Assembly: GCA_964017155.1 (NCBI GenBank)
Contig: OZ024857.1
Span: 5,092,827 to 5,156,826, forward strand
Source: Oasisia sp. SBJ-2009
Taxonomy: Eukaryota > Annelida > Polychaeta > Sabellida > Siboglinidae
Direction of reading: 5' to 3'
Length of the DNA stretch: 64,000 nucleotides
Shown here: one piece after another, positions 12,601 to 20,759 of the stretch
Position numbering within the stretch: position 1 is the first letter of the stretch
Layout: each line of letters opens with the position of its first letter
The notes under the pieces: generated by a model
What the model saw: the letters and a program-made list of their open reading frames with translations, nothing else
Databases searched by the model: none
Told to the model about the DNA's origin: nothing
Program-made: the position numbers and the translations under genes

Positions 12601-14930
12601 AAGACGAAAGAAATGTCGACGACTACATCGACGTTGTCCTACTACGACTCAAAGAAACCGACGGTAGAGAGTGCGGATGCAAGCATTTACGGAATCGGTG
12701 CTGTGCTGATGCAATCTACCGATGGAGTCCTCAAGCCAATCGCCTTCGCGTCGAGGACGTTGACGACCGCGGAACAACGGTACGGCCAATTCGAGAAGGA
12801 GATGCTTGCAGGTGTCTGGGCGTACAAGAAATTCCGAAGATATCTCGTTGGATTGAAGGAATTCTAACTACTTACCGACCATCGACCGTTGGTACCGCTT
12901 ATGAACACGAAAGGCATAGATGACGCACCGCTGCGTTGCCAGCGATTGTTGATGAGGGCCATGCGACTTAATCCGATTGTTGAATACGTTCCCGGAGAGC
13001 AACTCATGATCGCAGATGCTGTATCCAGAAAGCCGCTGGTTGGACGCGAATCTCGAATTGATGACACCGAGCTGTCAGACGATATAACAGCTCTTGTTGA
13101 CGCAGTTCAACTGGCCCGTGACGGAAGATCGCCTTACCGAGATCAGAGTCGAAACCTCGGCAGATCCTATAATGAAACCAATTACACATTCCATAGCGAA
13201 TGGATGGCCTTGTCATGAAAGTGCTGTTCCACACTCTGTGCGAGACTACTACTCTCATTGAATGATGGTGTTGTCACATATATACTCCAAATTGTGATAC
13301 CTCCAAAGATGCGAGACGACGCTTTGCGACGACTTCATGAATCGCACCAAGGCATCTCGAAATGTCGCGAACGAGCAGCCAGTGCCATCTGATGGCCCGG
13401 TATCAGTCGCGACATAAAGCGGTTTATCGATCGCTGTGATACTTGCCGACGCAATCGACCGACACAGAGAGAACAACCACTTCGTCCAGTTGAACTACCC
13501 GGAAGACCATAGGAAAAAGTCGCCATGGATATCTTCCACTACAAGCGAAATGACTATCTCGGCATCATCGACTACTACTCGCGCTGGATTGAAATAAAAC
13601 AATTGACCAGTCTAACGTCTGACTGCGTGATCAGCCGCGTCAAGACCGTATTTACCAGGCATGATATTCCGGGTGAGGTGGTGTAACACAACGGAAGACA
13701 AGTCATCTCGGACGAATTCAGGAAATTCGCGAAATCATGGTGCTTCGCTCAACATACCACAAACGCATATTTCTCCGCAAGAGAACGGGATGGCAGAGCG
13801 AGCTGTGCAGAAGGCGAAAAGATTGCTAGACCTCGACGAACCGGAGATCGGTCTGTTGAACTACCATGCGTCGCCCCACAGTGCACTCGGCGTATCACCT
13901 GCAGTGGCACTAATGGGTCGTCAACTGGCCACACGACTGCCCGTTGTGAGAGAACAATTGTCACAACGTCAACACCAAGATGGGGACATCCGAAACTCCG
14001 ATCAACGTGCCAAAACGACGTACAAGCGATGCTACGATCGGCGACACTGTGTACGCAAATTACCGCCGTTACAAAATGGCGAATCAGTGTTGCTGAAATT
14101 GGATGGGGAGAAGCAGTGGTCGACACCAAGCACTGTGTTCAGAAGTGACCCGCAGAACCGGTTATATGTTGTGAAAACCGGTGCAGGTATCTGCTATCGC
14201 AGAAATCGAAAGCATCTCCAAGGTGTGCCGAACGTGCTTCCATCAGTGCCCAACGATGAGCCTGATGATACGGACATTCAGGCTGAGGATCCAGGCGAAA
14301 TCTTGCCGCCCGGCGATGAAGTCTTGCCGCCGGACGATCCCGGTGATGCAGTCGAGCTATCAGTGGACGTTCCCGCCGGACTATACTAGCTATGGCCGAG
14401 CAGTCCGTCGGCCGGTAAAATTTGAGTAACATTACGTGGTTCGATTTTGAACTTTGAAAGAGGGGAGATGTCACGATTTTTTTTATTAATCGGGACAAAC
14501 ATTTCAGTGTGTGACACCTTTATCCGAGTTTTCGCGGACTCCGTGCTATGCAGCTGACAACGAACCATGCTGGGACTGCAAAAGCGACATGTTGTAATTT
14601 GCCTTTAATAAAGTCATTCTTACTGTTATCTGACGTTACAAACGTTACAATATATTATATTGATTGTGTGTACCGACTTAGTTCTAGTAGGAATTGTTCG
14701 AGTTACGGTTTTTCTGTTATAATAATGAGTTGGCCTACACTAATGTTATTAGAAAGTTTGTTGAAATAATATCATTTAAATAAAACAAGAACATACTGTC
14801 TCCTACAACTATGATTAAATGTATTCTTTATACAAGCCTTCAGAGCCATCTCGTTTAATTTCAGGATGACCTGATGAGTTTTGCTACCTCGGCCATGGCA
14901 TCTACTACACAAAGGAAACCGTCCGAACAG
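341..14930 (+). CDS. Tetraspanin-like gene, 3' part, with long repetitive cytoplasmic tail (gene-level entry)
   Basis: Ten candidate exons (341-517, 1501-1584, 2845-3040, 3189-3208, 6647-6709, 7758-7964, 8904-9173, 9507-9632, 9970-10095, 14865-14930) join in a single frame of 445 codons. The start lies upstream of the window. The first exon has the tetraspanin CCG motif, then ACC and a further Cys; the next begins Gly-Cys and runs into a hydrophobic segment shared with the third exon. This matches the large extracellular loop and TM4 of a four-pass membrane organiser. Most tetraspanin tails are a few tens of residues; here at least 370 follow TM4, rich in Lys, Thr, Ser and Pro. All junctions are phase 0 except the one between 2845-3040 and 3189-3208. 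The 3' end is unresolved: after 14930 the donor is weak (GTTGAT) and no terminal exon is convincing. Tail function is unknown. The gene class is fairly secure, the exact transcript is not. Confidence 0.72.
519..604 (+). repeat. (AGTAGC)n/(AGC)n microsatellite
   Basis: An AGTAGC run passes into AGC units; it starts inside the splice donor of the exon ending at 517. Confidence 0.9.
835..1035. repeat. AT-rich TATA-type low-complexity tract
   Basis: About 200 bp of imperfect TA and ATTATA repeats in the intron between the tetraspanin exons at 517 and 1501. Confidence 0.8.
1317..1390 (-). mobile_element. 3' end fragment of an L2/CR1-like LINE
   Basis: Read on the minus strand, this stretch has the string GGATTTAGGCGC, then a similar spacer and an ATT-repeat tail. 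The full-length LINE at 39181-42685 ends with the closely similar GGATATTGGCGC, spacer and ATT tail. It is a severely 5'-truncated copy of the same or a sister family. Confidence 0.55.
1501..1584 (+). CDS. Tetraspanin exon: last loop cysteine and start of TM4
   Basis: The acceptor is ctctactttacag and the donor CAG|gtaagg. The 28 codons are phase 0 at both ends. The exon opens with GCRDAIS and passes into the hydrophobic run ISSYIVVVLAMGSILMSMQ, the first part of transmembrane segment 4. Confidence 0.75.
2845..3040 (+). CDS. Tetraspanin exon: end of TM4 and start of cytoplasmic tail
   Basis: The acceptor is cctacttgcag. The exon starts VVCFMTTLIVMAIL, completing TM4, then becomes charged (LKTDETKRYYEDGDEL). 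The best donor is gtacgt after position 3040, giving 196 nt and phase 1. A second possible donor eight bases on (gtaaat) does not fit the phase of later exons. Confidence 0.7.
3189..3208 (+). CDS. Candidate 20-nt microexon of the tetraspanin tail
   Basis: The upstream exon ends in phase 1, while the exon at 6647 is open only in phase 0, so something must restore the frame. A stretch with a good acceptor (cgactgtttcag) and donor (ccg|gtaact) encloses exactly 20 nt, which changes phase 1 to phase 0 and adds RRLFQDP across the junction. Known are the two flanking phases; the microexon itself is inferred. An unseen alternative exon between 3041 and 6646 could do the same. Confidence 0.45.
3319..3745 (-). 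pseudogene. CR1/Jockey-type LINE reverse transcriptase fragment
   Basis: The minus-strand frame 3319-3588 matches the region after the reverse transcriptase core typical of these LINEs (HLDYAVAVW, LENIQKR, then YRRLRGDM). Upstream in the same direction, 3600-3720 shows KLTFEEH and VINEATKM, also typical, but with stop codons. It is an old fragment within a tetraspanin intron. Confidence 0.65.
3740..6646. other. Tetraspanin intron, no gene seen
   Basis: Apart from an imperfect hairpin at about 4499-4556 (arms CCAGAGCTATTAG and CTATTAGCTCTGG), an ATTA run near 5160-5185 and a two-copy repeat of about 44 bp at 6224-6308, nothing is recognisable. One tRNA-like patch at 5410-5450 is too weak to call. 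Confidence 0.5.
6647..6709 (+). CDS. Tetraspanin tail exon (21 codons)
   Basis: The acceptor is ctgttgttttcag and the donor CAG|gtaata. It encodes EPSSTELVANIGKWVTDATD plus Gln, phase 0 at both ends; the other two frames have early stops, which fixes the frame. No known domain is recognised. Confidence 0.6.
6737..7086. repeat. Foldback (MITE-like) palindromic element in intron
   Basis: The segment 6737-6812 is repeated in inverted orientation at 7010-7086 (for example TTTATTTGGGTATGAACTAA in the left arm), with a spacer of about 200 bp. Arms are about 75 bp and imperfect. It begins 28 bp after the donor of the exon ending at 6709. Confidence 0.7.
7758..7964 (+). CDS. Tetraspanin tail exon (69 codons)
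   Basis: The acceptor is tgtactttcag and the donor AAG|gtaacg; phase 0 at both ends. The encoded segment begins DTPVSKVVAAEIVANVEQLL, probably a short amphipathic helix, and ends in a basic stretch. It is not a recognised domain. Confidence 0.62.
8125..8400 (+). mobile_element. tRNA-related SINE remnant
   Basis: A tRNA-like segment with an anticodon-arm-like patch (GGACTCTCAATC) and a good internal B box (GGTTCGAGTCC, 8189-8199) is followed by an unrelated body. The A box is poor and the cloverleaf does not close, so it is not a tRNA gene. Confidence 0.45.
8625..8690 (+). repeat. Third copy of a motif from the long inverted-repeat flanks
   Basis: The string GGTTTACTCAGAATGT preceded by TTAACGTCA matches 45053-45080 in the outer left arm of the structure at 44968-55735, showing that part of that arm is a dispersed repeat. 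Confidence 0.5.
8904..9173 (+). CDS. Tetraspanin tail exon (90 codons), contains first copy of amplified module
   Basis: The acceptor is cgttattttcag and the donor ACG|gtaatg. The 90 codons are open in phase 0 and rich in Lys, Thr, Pro and Ser. The first part holds short repeats around PRKTS, KKGSLYDE and PRKAS, which resemble basophilic kinase sites. From about position 9086 the sequence is nearly identical to the next exon, and the intron after it is duplicated too. Confidence 0.62.
9507..9632 (+). CDS. Tetraspanin tail exon, second copy of amplified module
   Basis: The acceptor is ttcattttcag and the donor ACG|gtaatg. It has 42 codons, phase 0. It begins DDLMGFATSAMAAPSKKTD and ends TPVTTVT. 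Exon end and downstream intron are almost identical to those at 9086-9506. Confidence 0.62.
9970..10095 (+). CDS. Tetraspanin tail exon, third copy of amplified module
   Basis: It has 42 codons with the same splice sites and phase as the copy at 9507, but more substitutions near its end (SVTFVA in place of PVTTVT). Its downstream intron is the one that contains the Ty3/gypsy insertion. Confidence 0.6.
10201..10382 (+). repeat. 5' LTR of the gypsy element
   Basis: It starts TGTCACG and is repeated at 14469-14650 with about 8 percent differences by eye. It contains an AATAAA signal at 10340-10345. Confidence 0.9.
10383..10399 (+). promoter_or_regulatory. Primer-binding site, tRNA-Leu type
   Basis: TGGTGTCAGAAGTGGG is complementary to the 3' end of a leucine tRNA plus CCA, and directly follows the 5' LTR. 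Confidence 0.8.
10432..11230 (+). pseudogene. gag: gypsy gag region with broken zinc knuckle
   Basis: The frame opens at 10432, shifts near 10800 into the frame ending at 11107, and a stop (11105-11107) falls inside the first zinc knuckle. Two CCHC-like knuckles are visible at about 11100-11215 (RCGYAEHSRGG and RCNKCNAKGHFTSVCRS). It would have encoded the capsid/nucleocapsid protein; the breaks make it non-functional. Confidence 0.8.
11435..12867 (+). pseudogene. pol: gypsy protease, reverse transcriptase and RNase H region
   Basis: The protease signature FKIDTGADVTII lies at about 11456-11490. Reverse transcriptase follows at 11659-12540 in three frames: the palm segment with VFSTLDAASGFW (about 12060-12100), then, after a frameshift near 12175, EVIMDDILVHG, which holds the catalytic Asp pair. 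RNase H-like sequence with ADASIYGIGAVL is at about 12670-12860, ending at a stop after 12867. The frame continues as TDHRPLVPL, typical of the region after RNase H. Confidence 0.85.
12868..14389 (+). pseudogene. pol: gypsy connection and integrase region
   Basis: The H2C2 zinc-binding pattern is seen around 13330-13450 (LHESHQG and CDTCRRN) and the DDE core around 13520-13800 (AMDIFHYKRND, IIDYYSRW), with stops at about 13390, 13510 and 13685. The frame 13661-14389 covers the end of the core (PQENGMAERAVQKAKRLL) and an acidic C terminus. Confidence 0.82.
14454..14468 (+). other. Polypurine tract before 3' LTR
   Basis: A purine run (GAAAGAGGGGAGA) directly precedes the TG start of the 3' LTR, as expected for plus-strand priming. 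Confidence 0.8.
14469..14650 (+). repeat. 3' LTR of the gypsy element
   Basis: It starts TGTCACG and ends CGTTACA, and has an AATAAA signal at 14608-14613. It is followed by the ATATA target duplication at 14651-14655. Confidence 0.9.
14865..14930 (+). CDS. Tetraspanin tail exon downstream of the LTR element
   Basis: The acceptor is tcgtttaatttcag. It encodes DDLMSFATSAMAS and then diverges from the module (TTQRKPSEQ). The next bases, gttgat, are a weak donor, and the frame runs on without a stop into a GT microsatellite until about 15197, so the real 3' end of this exon is uncertain. Confidence 0.45.
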
Positions 14931-14988
14931 GTTGATTTGCTAAGCATCTATTTAAAACATCAAATTCAATTAAATATTATTAGTTCAG

Positions 14989-14989
<1 letters not shown>

Positions 14990-15051
<62 letters not shown>

Positions 15052-15165
15052 TGGGTGTGGGTGTGGGTGTGGGTGGGTGGGTGGGTGGGTGTGTGTGTGT
15101 GGGGGTGGGTGGGTGTGTGCGTGCGTGCGTGTGTGTGGTGTGTGTGTGTGTATGTATGTATGTAT
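14990..15165 (+). repeat. (GT)n passing into GTGGGT, GTGC and GTAT repeats
   Basis: A compound GT-family microsatellite immediately after the last visible tetraspanin exon. Confidence 0.9.
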
Positions 15166-16772
15166 GCATCATGCACAGATGTCCATATAAACATTAAAGG
15201 AAAAGGACACAAAATATAGCATAGTGGTACACTCAGTCAAACATTGTTAGGAACATACAACATCTTATCTTAGTCCATTGTCATCGTGTCCTCGAGTAAC
15301 ACTTTAAATCACTGCTGATGCAATCATCAGCAGTGATGCATTTATCAGCTTATTGAAATAGGCATTAAGCCTAAGCATGAATTTACAAGGTTTCTAGTTA
15401 CACCTTTACTGGTTTAGTCACGTGTAGTTGGTATTCTACAAACATGGTTGAGACATTACACTATTTAGCAACAATAGAAAGACACTATTATATGTAACAT
15501 GGGGTTTATGTAAACGTGCTTGAATAGAATCCTTGGTGCTACTGTGTGATCCCACCATAGTTGTGCAGTATACATAGGAGAGCAGATTCTAACCCACGAA
15601 TAATTTATAAGAACGTGAAACTTAACATTAAGTCAAAGACATTGCAAACATATGTAACCAGCGAGGGCTTGCAGAATGCCCAGGTAGCGCACATAACACC
15701 TCAGATAAATAACTGAGCGAAATTAAGTGGATACCTAAAATATGCTAAGTGTGACTCCTTTATTATTTATTGTACAATAATGTTACACAATAAATTTAAT
15801 ATGTTGTATCTTTTCAATAGCCCAAATATGCTTTTTTGACTTAGTTATGTACAACTGCATTGAGGCCTAAATGGTCCAACGAGGAGTAGCTGGGGCAACC
15901 TCTGTGTACAGTAAACCAGTGACATTGATCTCATGCCTTGCATATATATAATTATTTACGATTATTTATAACAATTATTATCAGTTATACTACGGTTTTA
16001 CATTATGTAACGTATAACCTTATTTAATGTTTCTCTACTCATATTTTACCATATTTACTGTTTAAATGCTATCTATGTGTATATATCAACTGTATATGTT
16101 TTTTTACCTGAAATAAATGTATTTGTACACAATTATGTTGACGCTTTAATTAAATGCAATTGACATTTCAATGAGTAACTGAAACTAATAATACAGTGTG
16201 CACTAATCGAGCACCTCCCACCACAGTTGCTGTTGTTGTTGCTGTATTCGCCAGGTGACAGAACGGAGTGCAGCCACGAGAAGAAGAGACACACTGAGGC
16301 GCTCCCTGGCAACAACGAATGACCCAGAGGATGATTAGAATCGCGCATAATACGAATTATTTGTAATTTTCGCTAAAATGTAATAAGGAAGCGACATCAG
16401 TCGAGAAGCCAGGAAATGGTTAATGCATAGCTAGGGTCTACACGTCCGATATTGAACCGACTGTTGACATTGTTGTCGTGTAGCAATTGGTGAATTTGTA
16501 ACTCGGTCAGTAATCAACGCTCTATATAATAACCAATAATGTGATTTGTTTTGCTGGGAGCGAATTACTGGAGACTTCTTTAATAAACGTTCGTGCAAAA
16601 TACACCTGTACGTCGTGCTTGTCTTGGACGCACGCACGTACACAGGGAGCCACAGAAGTTGTTCCACTGTGGCTATCCTGGCGCCATCTAGCGGAATTGT
16701 CAGTGACATAGCAAAGTAGCCGACGCTGCGTGACTGCGGCAGCACTTAGAACCTGCTCTTTTAATCTTATTT
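15166..16772. other. No gene seen; possible 3' flank of the tetraspanin gene
   Basis: No convincing exon was found. A perfect hairpin lies at 15308-15337. An AATAAA hexamer follows TACCTGA near 16111 and might serve as a poly(A) signal, but nothing links it to the gene. Confidence 0.4.
15308..15337. repeat. Perfect 13-bp inverted repeat, 4-nt loop
   Basis: The arms are ATCACTGCTGATG and CATCAGCAGTGAT, separated by CAAT. Confidence 0.85.
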
Positions 16773-16780
16773 ACCATAAG

Positions 16781-17214
16781 GCTGGCCTCGATTGTCCAGA
16801 CTCCGTGGGGTGGTGGCACTTCTAGACCCTAAACTCCGCCTTGTAGATTTATGCTCTGCCGATGTTACCACCAGGGTGGCCTTACTCCAGAATAGGGTAG
16901 ATATTAACAGAGGGTAAACAATAATATAAGGATACTCTTTTTATCAGATAAAATCATTCAAAATTAAACTTCACACAAAAAATAAACACACATACACATT
17001 AAAAAAAATTGCAGTTGTTTATGAAGCAGACATTATGGCAAGATAAATCTCGATTACTCAGACTAGGTGGAAGCACTTTTAGATAACATTCAAAATCTGG
17101 TGACCAGACTAACTTTTCGACGAAGTTACGCAGCTAGCGAGAGTAATTTCCCCTGGCGGAGTTGAGGGGCTGTAAAGTGCTGCCACCTCACGGAGTCTGG
17201 TTAATCGAGGCTAA
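16781..17214. mobile_element. MITE-like element with long terminal inverted repeats
   Basis: The left end (CCTCGATTGTCCAGACTCCG) recurs inverted at the right end (17168-17212) with a few changes; similarity continues to ACTCCGCC, about 65 bp in from each end. There is no coding capacity. A related, internally derived copy lies inverted at 56800-57770. Target duplication is unclear, so the superfamily cannot be named. Confidence 0.65.
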
Positions 17215-19095
17215 GCGAGAGTCTACTATGAAGCGAGCCAATCCTCCGTAATATTTATGTAATAATTCTGCATGTTTTAGATAACAAAACAGAATTTAAA
17301 AAAGTATATTAGACTAAAACCCAACAGAAAAACAATGTCAAATCGCTCATTGTGCTCGATATATATGTACACGTTTGTTATTAAATTCGTTCTTGCATGG
17401 TTTAATCACGTCTAGTCGTTTGTTTCTAAATTTTGCTTGAGTAGAAGTCCATTCGAAATATATAAAAAATGAAATTAATACTTCACAGTGAACACAAAAT
17501 ATGAAAAAATTCTGCTCTTCATAAGTATATCTTTATATTTGTATACATTTTCAGGTATGTGGTTAGTTGTTGATATAATAAACAGTTGCAATTCGCTGAT
17601 GTGTAATGTGTTCTACTAAAGGGTTATGACCCTCTCTGTCCATATCCCTGCAACTATTTACTAATGTGAATGTATCATTACATTGTAGGCCTTTCTATTT
17701 TTATGGGGATAGGTGGGTGTTATTGATCCTATCATTTTTGGGGGGATTATTGGAATGTTTTATATTTTCAAAACCCCTAAACTGAATATGAAATCAGAAC
17801 AACGATTAGTGCTTCGTTCATATACTTTACTATCGTCCAACTGTTACTATACAGACAATATACAACCAGGAGCAATTGATTAAAATACACGATTATGTAC
17901 ATTCGGATAAACGTACGACTTCCAGCGCGCCGACAGATCAGATCAATACTCGTTGTAGTCGTAGAGGACGACACTTACGCGTTGTTCGTCGTCAAAATGC
18001 AATGTACTTAACAACTGCGAATAAGTTCGCAAATACAGCAGCAGGTTAATGAATACATATTTTTGTGAACAAAGCACAAAGTTACATGATCTGTAACACC
18101 ACAGCTTTGGAAAGAACCTGCATGTTTCCTACACCACTCAACCGACGCGTCCTGTGGTGGGCGGAGAATCAACATAGAAATAAACATGCAGTTTAATTTA
18201 TAACAGTATGAACAGGAGAGAACATTGTGACGTGTTTAACCATGTCCCTAGCAGCTAGCAATTCCCAGTAAATGCTACTTAAACCGTCGGGAATCTGACT
18301 AGATTGAACCGGATAACAATACGTTAGCACAGAGGATCGCCATAGTCGAAATGTTAACAACGCGATCCAGGAGGAACGTAGACAGAACTAACAGAACGCA
18401 AAGGAACAACGGGTGGTGGTCCTAAGCTAAGGCTAAGGCTTAGCTAAGCCTAAGGAAATGTCATTTTGAAAGGGAGATTTAGTTTGTTATACGAATTGGA
18501 TTGTTTACAATTTGAAAATATTGCGGAAAAACAATATAAATAAGTATGTAGTCGAGGACCCGACCTCTGACTTTTAAACGATTCACTAAATATAAATTAA
18601 AGCAAAAGAATCTATATTTAGCTTGCGGGACGAAGGGTAATTTTAAATTTAGGCTAGCCTAGGCCCTACTACCGGGCCTAGGCTATGACGAATTACAGTC
18701 TATACTTTCGTAGTTGAAAGGTAGCTTTCGTGTGTATGTACATTAGGCCACGATCCTGTGGCTTTGTCGTTCGTGCCAATCAATGTGCACGTGCATTGTA
18801 CAGAAATCTGCGTAAACTATAATACAATAATTATGCAATAATTGCCGTCACCGTGCAGGATATAATATATCACCATGTGATGGTATTTCATGAAACTAGA
18901 TAAAGTCAAATCATATAGCAACTAAATCGTCATGTTCGTCGAGATTACCGAATTTAAACACATGTCAGCTCGGTCTGGGTTGAGGAGGCGACAACTTCGT
19001 ATTCAAACTACACAGTTCACAGTTCAGCAGTTTCTCGCTGAGACACACGTCCTCTACACGCGCCCCGCGAAGAATATGAAACAACTGAAGCTGTT
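17215..19095. other. Intergenic, no gene seen
   Basis: The sequence is AT-rich with no convincing reading frame or exon. A palindromic TAAGGC-like patch lies at 18421-18455. Confidence 0.5.
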
Positions 19096-19101
19096 TTAAT
19101 T
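19096..19101 (-). terminator. Possible poly(A) signal of heme oxygenase
   Basis: ATTAAA on the minus strand, about 190 bp after the heme oxygenase stop. It is the commonest variant hexamer, but its use is only inferred. Confidence 0.3.
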
Positions 19102-19289
19102 AACAAGACGCCGCAAGCGTCGAAATACTGGAAGAGAGCCTGTCACGTGACGTCCGCAGCGCCGGTTTCACGTTCTGTCCGAGATCCCGCGAGATCGTGC
19201 GACGTCAGCGAGGCCTCCGTCTGACGCCGTGGACGGCGCACGCACGGGTGGAATGGAGAGGAAAAGACCACGCATCTGGCGACGTCCTC

Positions 19290-20117
19290 TTATAGGACCT
19301 CGCGTGTGAACCACGGACAGAAGCCGAGCATGGTGGCAGACAGCGTGACGACGAGGGACGCCATTGCCAACATGGCCGTGCGGTTGCTGACAGTACTCGA
19401 GCTCGTCACGTCCGTCTGTCCGTCGGCGTCTACGGCGCCAGTCCTCCGCTTGGCGGCGGCGGCGATCACCTCCGAAAAGACGTTGACGGAGAACTGGAAC
19501 GACAACTTCGCCTCGTCGACGAGCGCCGCCACCGTCTCGTCGTCGAGCTCCAGCGCGTTCATACGTCCGTTGTAGAACTCCTTGAACTTGGCGATGCTCT
19601 CCATGCGGCCGAACTCGAAGAAGACGATGCCGCTGCCGTCGGCGGGCAGCGTGAACAGCCGCCCGATGATGCGCTTGATGATCTGGCCGCCCGACACGTC
19701 GCCGAGGTAGCGCACGTACGCATGCGCGATCAGCAGTTCCGGTTGCTCGCGGCCGACCTTGCGCACGCGCTCCACGTAGCGGCGCATCGACGGCAGGCAC
19801 GAGATCTCGCTGCGCCACGCGGGACCGTAGTAGTAGGCGAGGTCCTCCTCGATGGCTGCCACGCGCTCCAGCTCGTCCGGGAAGTGGACCGGGCCGACCA
19901 CCGGGTGCTTTTCGTTGCGGCGCAGCTCCGCCTCCATGGCTTCGTACAGGAAGTAGAGCTGTGACAGGAAGTGACGGTACGTGGCGCGGTCCATGACGTC
20001 CTTGACGAAGTTCTGCGTGAAGAGTTTGTCGGCGACGCCGTGGATCTCGCGAGTGCCGCTCTTCAGCTGGTCCCGCAACGATCCCTTCTCAAACGTCGAC
20101 GGGCCGTAGTCGTTCAT
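19290..20117 (-). CDS. HMOX: Heme oxygenase, membrane-anchored
   Basis: A 275-residue protein predicted to cleave heme to biliverdin, CO and Fe2+, using NADPH-cytochrome P450 reductase, on the cytosolic face of the ER. The proximal heme ligand is His26 in KSGTREIHGVAD; the distal-helix signature YLGDVSGGQ lies at residues 137-145 with Asp140. FFEFG and the FKEFYNGRMNALEL segment also match the family. Residues about 247-268 form a hydrophobic C-terminal anchor, ending in FCPWF. Length is close to vertebrate HO-1 (288). The ATG at 20117 precedes the first conserved helix by a normal distance. The whole coding region is one GC-rich exon, while vertebrate genes have several introns. A possible acceptor (ttgcag) 19 bases before the ATG suggests a 5' UTR intron. 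Orthology to HO-1 or HO-2 cannot be decided. Confidence 0.93.
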   Translation of the reverse strand: MNDYGPSTFEKGSLRDQLKSGTREIHGVADKLFTQNFVKDVMDRATYRHFLSQLYFLYEAMEAELRRNEKHPVVGPVHFPDELERVAAIEEDLAYYYGPAWRSEISCLPSMRRYVERVRKVGREQPELLIAHAYVRYLGDVSGGQIIKRIIGRLFTLPADGSGIVFFEFGRMESIAKFKEFYNGRMNALELDDETVAALVDEAKLSFQFSVNVFSEVIAAAAKRRTGAVDADGQTDVTSSSTVSNRTAMLAMASLVVTLSATMLGFCPWFTREVL

Positions 20118-20136
20118 TTTGTCGCCGCAAGGGTTC
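20118..20136 (-). other. Possible 5' UTR start of the heme oxygenase coding exon
   Basis: On the minus strand, CGTTTCCGGTTGCAG is a reasonable splice acceptor ending at 20137. The upstream noncoding exon was not identified. Confidence 0.35.
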
Positions 20137-20759
20137 CTGCAACCGGAAACGGATATGTTTAGCGTTAACCGTGTGCTTCAGCAACTCAAACAAATACACA
20201 GCTTGAGTCAAACGCTTGCTATTCGGAAGTGAAATGTTTTGTTTAACTTCTTTGGTATTTGTTGTGTGATTGTATGCTGTAACCCCCCGTGTTTTGGCGG
20301 AGCTTGCCCTACTTGGCTCGGCGACAGGTAGCGCGTTACATTGACCGTATACTTGTCTAGAGTACTCGGGCGTTGGCTCATTCACTACCTTTTTTGGTGC
20401 GCCTGCCTCGATAGCATATGCCCTGTGACACCGACTATAATTCTGTCAAGAGTTGTTTTTAAACCAATCTATTAACCAGCTGCCGACGCGACAAGAGCTT
20501 TTTCAGCCGTTATCGCTATCGCTGCGGATTCTTAATCATCCAGGCCTTTTTGTAGTAGCTGTCCTTAACAAAACGTTGATAGAATTTTAGGGAAGGTCTA
20601 TTCAAATCTACAGCACTTCAATCGGATTCTATAAAACATTCTGTATAAATTACATAGAATTCTAAAGCAAAATATATATCCACTAGAAAATCGTCAGCAA
20701 ACGAAATTAGAATATAATTATTAGGATATATTTTGTAGATATTTGTAGTTTTTCCCAAA

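Larger units (their letters stand above)
10201..14650 (+). mobile_element. Degraded Ty3/gypsy LTR retrotransposon
   Basis: A complete but broken element of 4450 bp: two 182-bp LTRs beginning TG, a primer-binding site, gag, protease, reverse transcriptase, RNase H and integrase regions in canonical gypsy order, a polypurine tract, and 5-bp target duplications ATATA at 10196-10200 and 14651-14655. Several frameshifts and stop codons interrupt both coding regions, so it is not autonomous. It lies in the intron of the third module copy of the tetraspanin gene, same orientation as the gene. The reverse transcriptase and chromodomain-free integrase region look most like the Mag/SURL group; this clade call is by eye. 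Confidence 0.92.
9086..14900 (+). repeat. Tandem duplication of an exon-intron module, about 460 bp period
   Basis: The same exon end, intron and next exon start recur at about 9086-9544, 9545-10007 and, split by the LTR element, 10008-10200 plus 14651-14900. Copies 1 and 2 differ by only a few bases; copy 3 differs by roughly 5 percent by eye. The junction carries the shared string CAGCGCCG. Period 459-463 bp between equivalent splice sites keeps the reading frame. Confidence 0.85.

Noticed and set aside
14874..15197. Read-through of the last visible tetraspanin exon into the GT repeat as a real C terminus
   Set aside because: Open only because GT repeats lack stops. A weak donor at 14931 is an equally poor alternative, so the end was left unresolved.
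17550..17570. A terminal tetraspanin exon at the acceptor ttttcag near 17555 (three codons then stop)
   Set aside because: Phase fits, but so short an exon can match anywhere and there is no other support.
18421..18455. Interstitial telomere repeat (TAAGGC/TTAGCC-like)
   Set aside because: Only a short palindromic shuffle of CTAAGG, not a tandem array of one telomere unit.
19168..19818. Arg-rich minus-strand frame overlapping heme oxygenase
   Set aside because: A shadow frame produced by GC-rich codons of the real gene.
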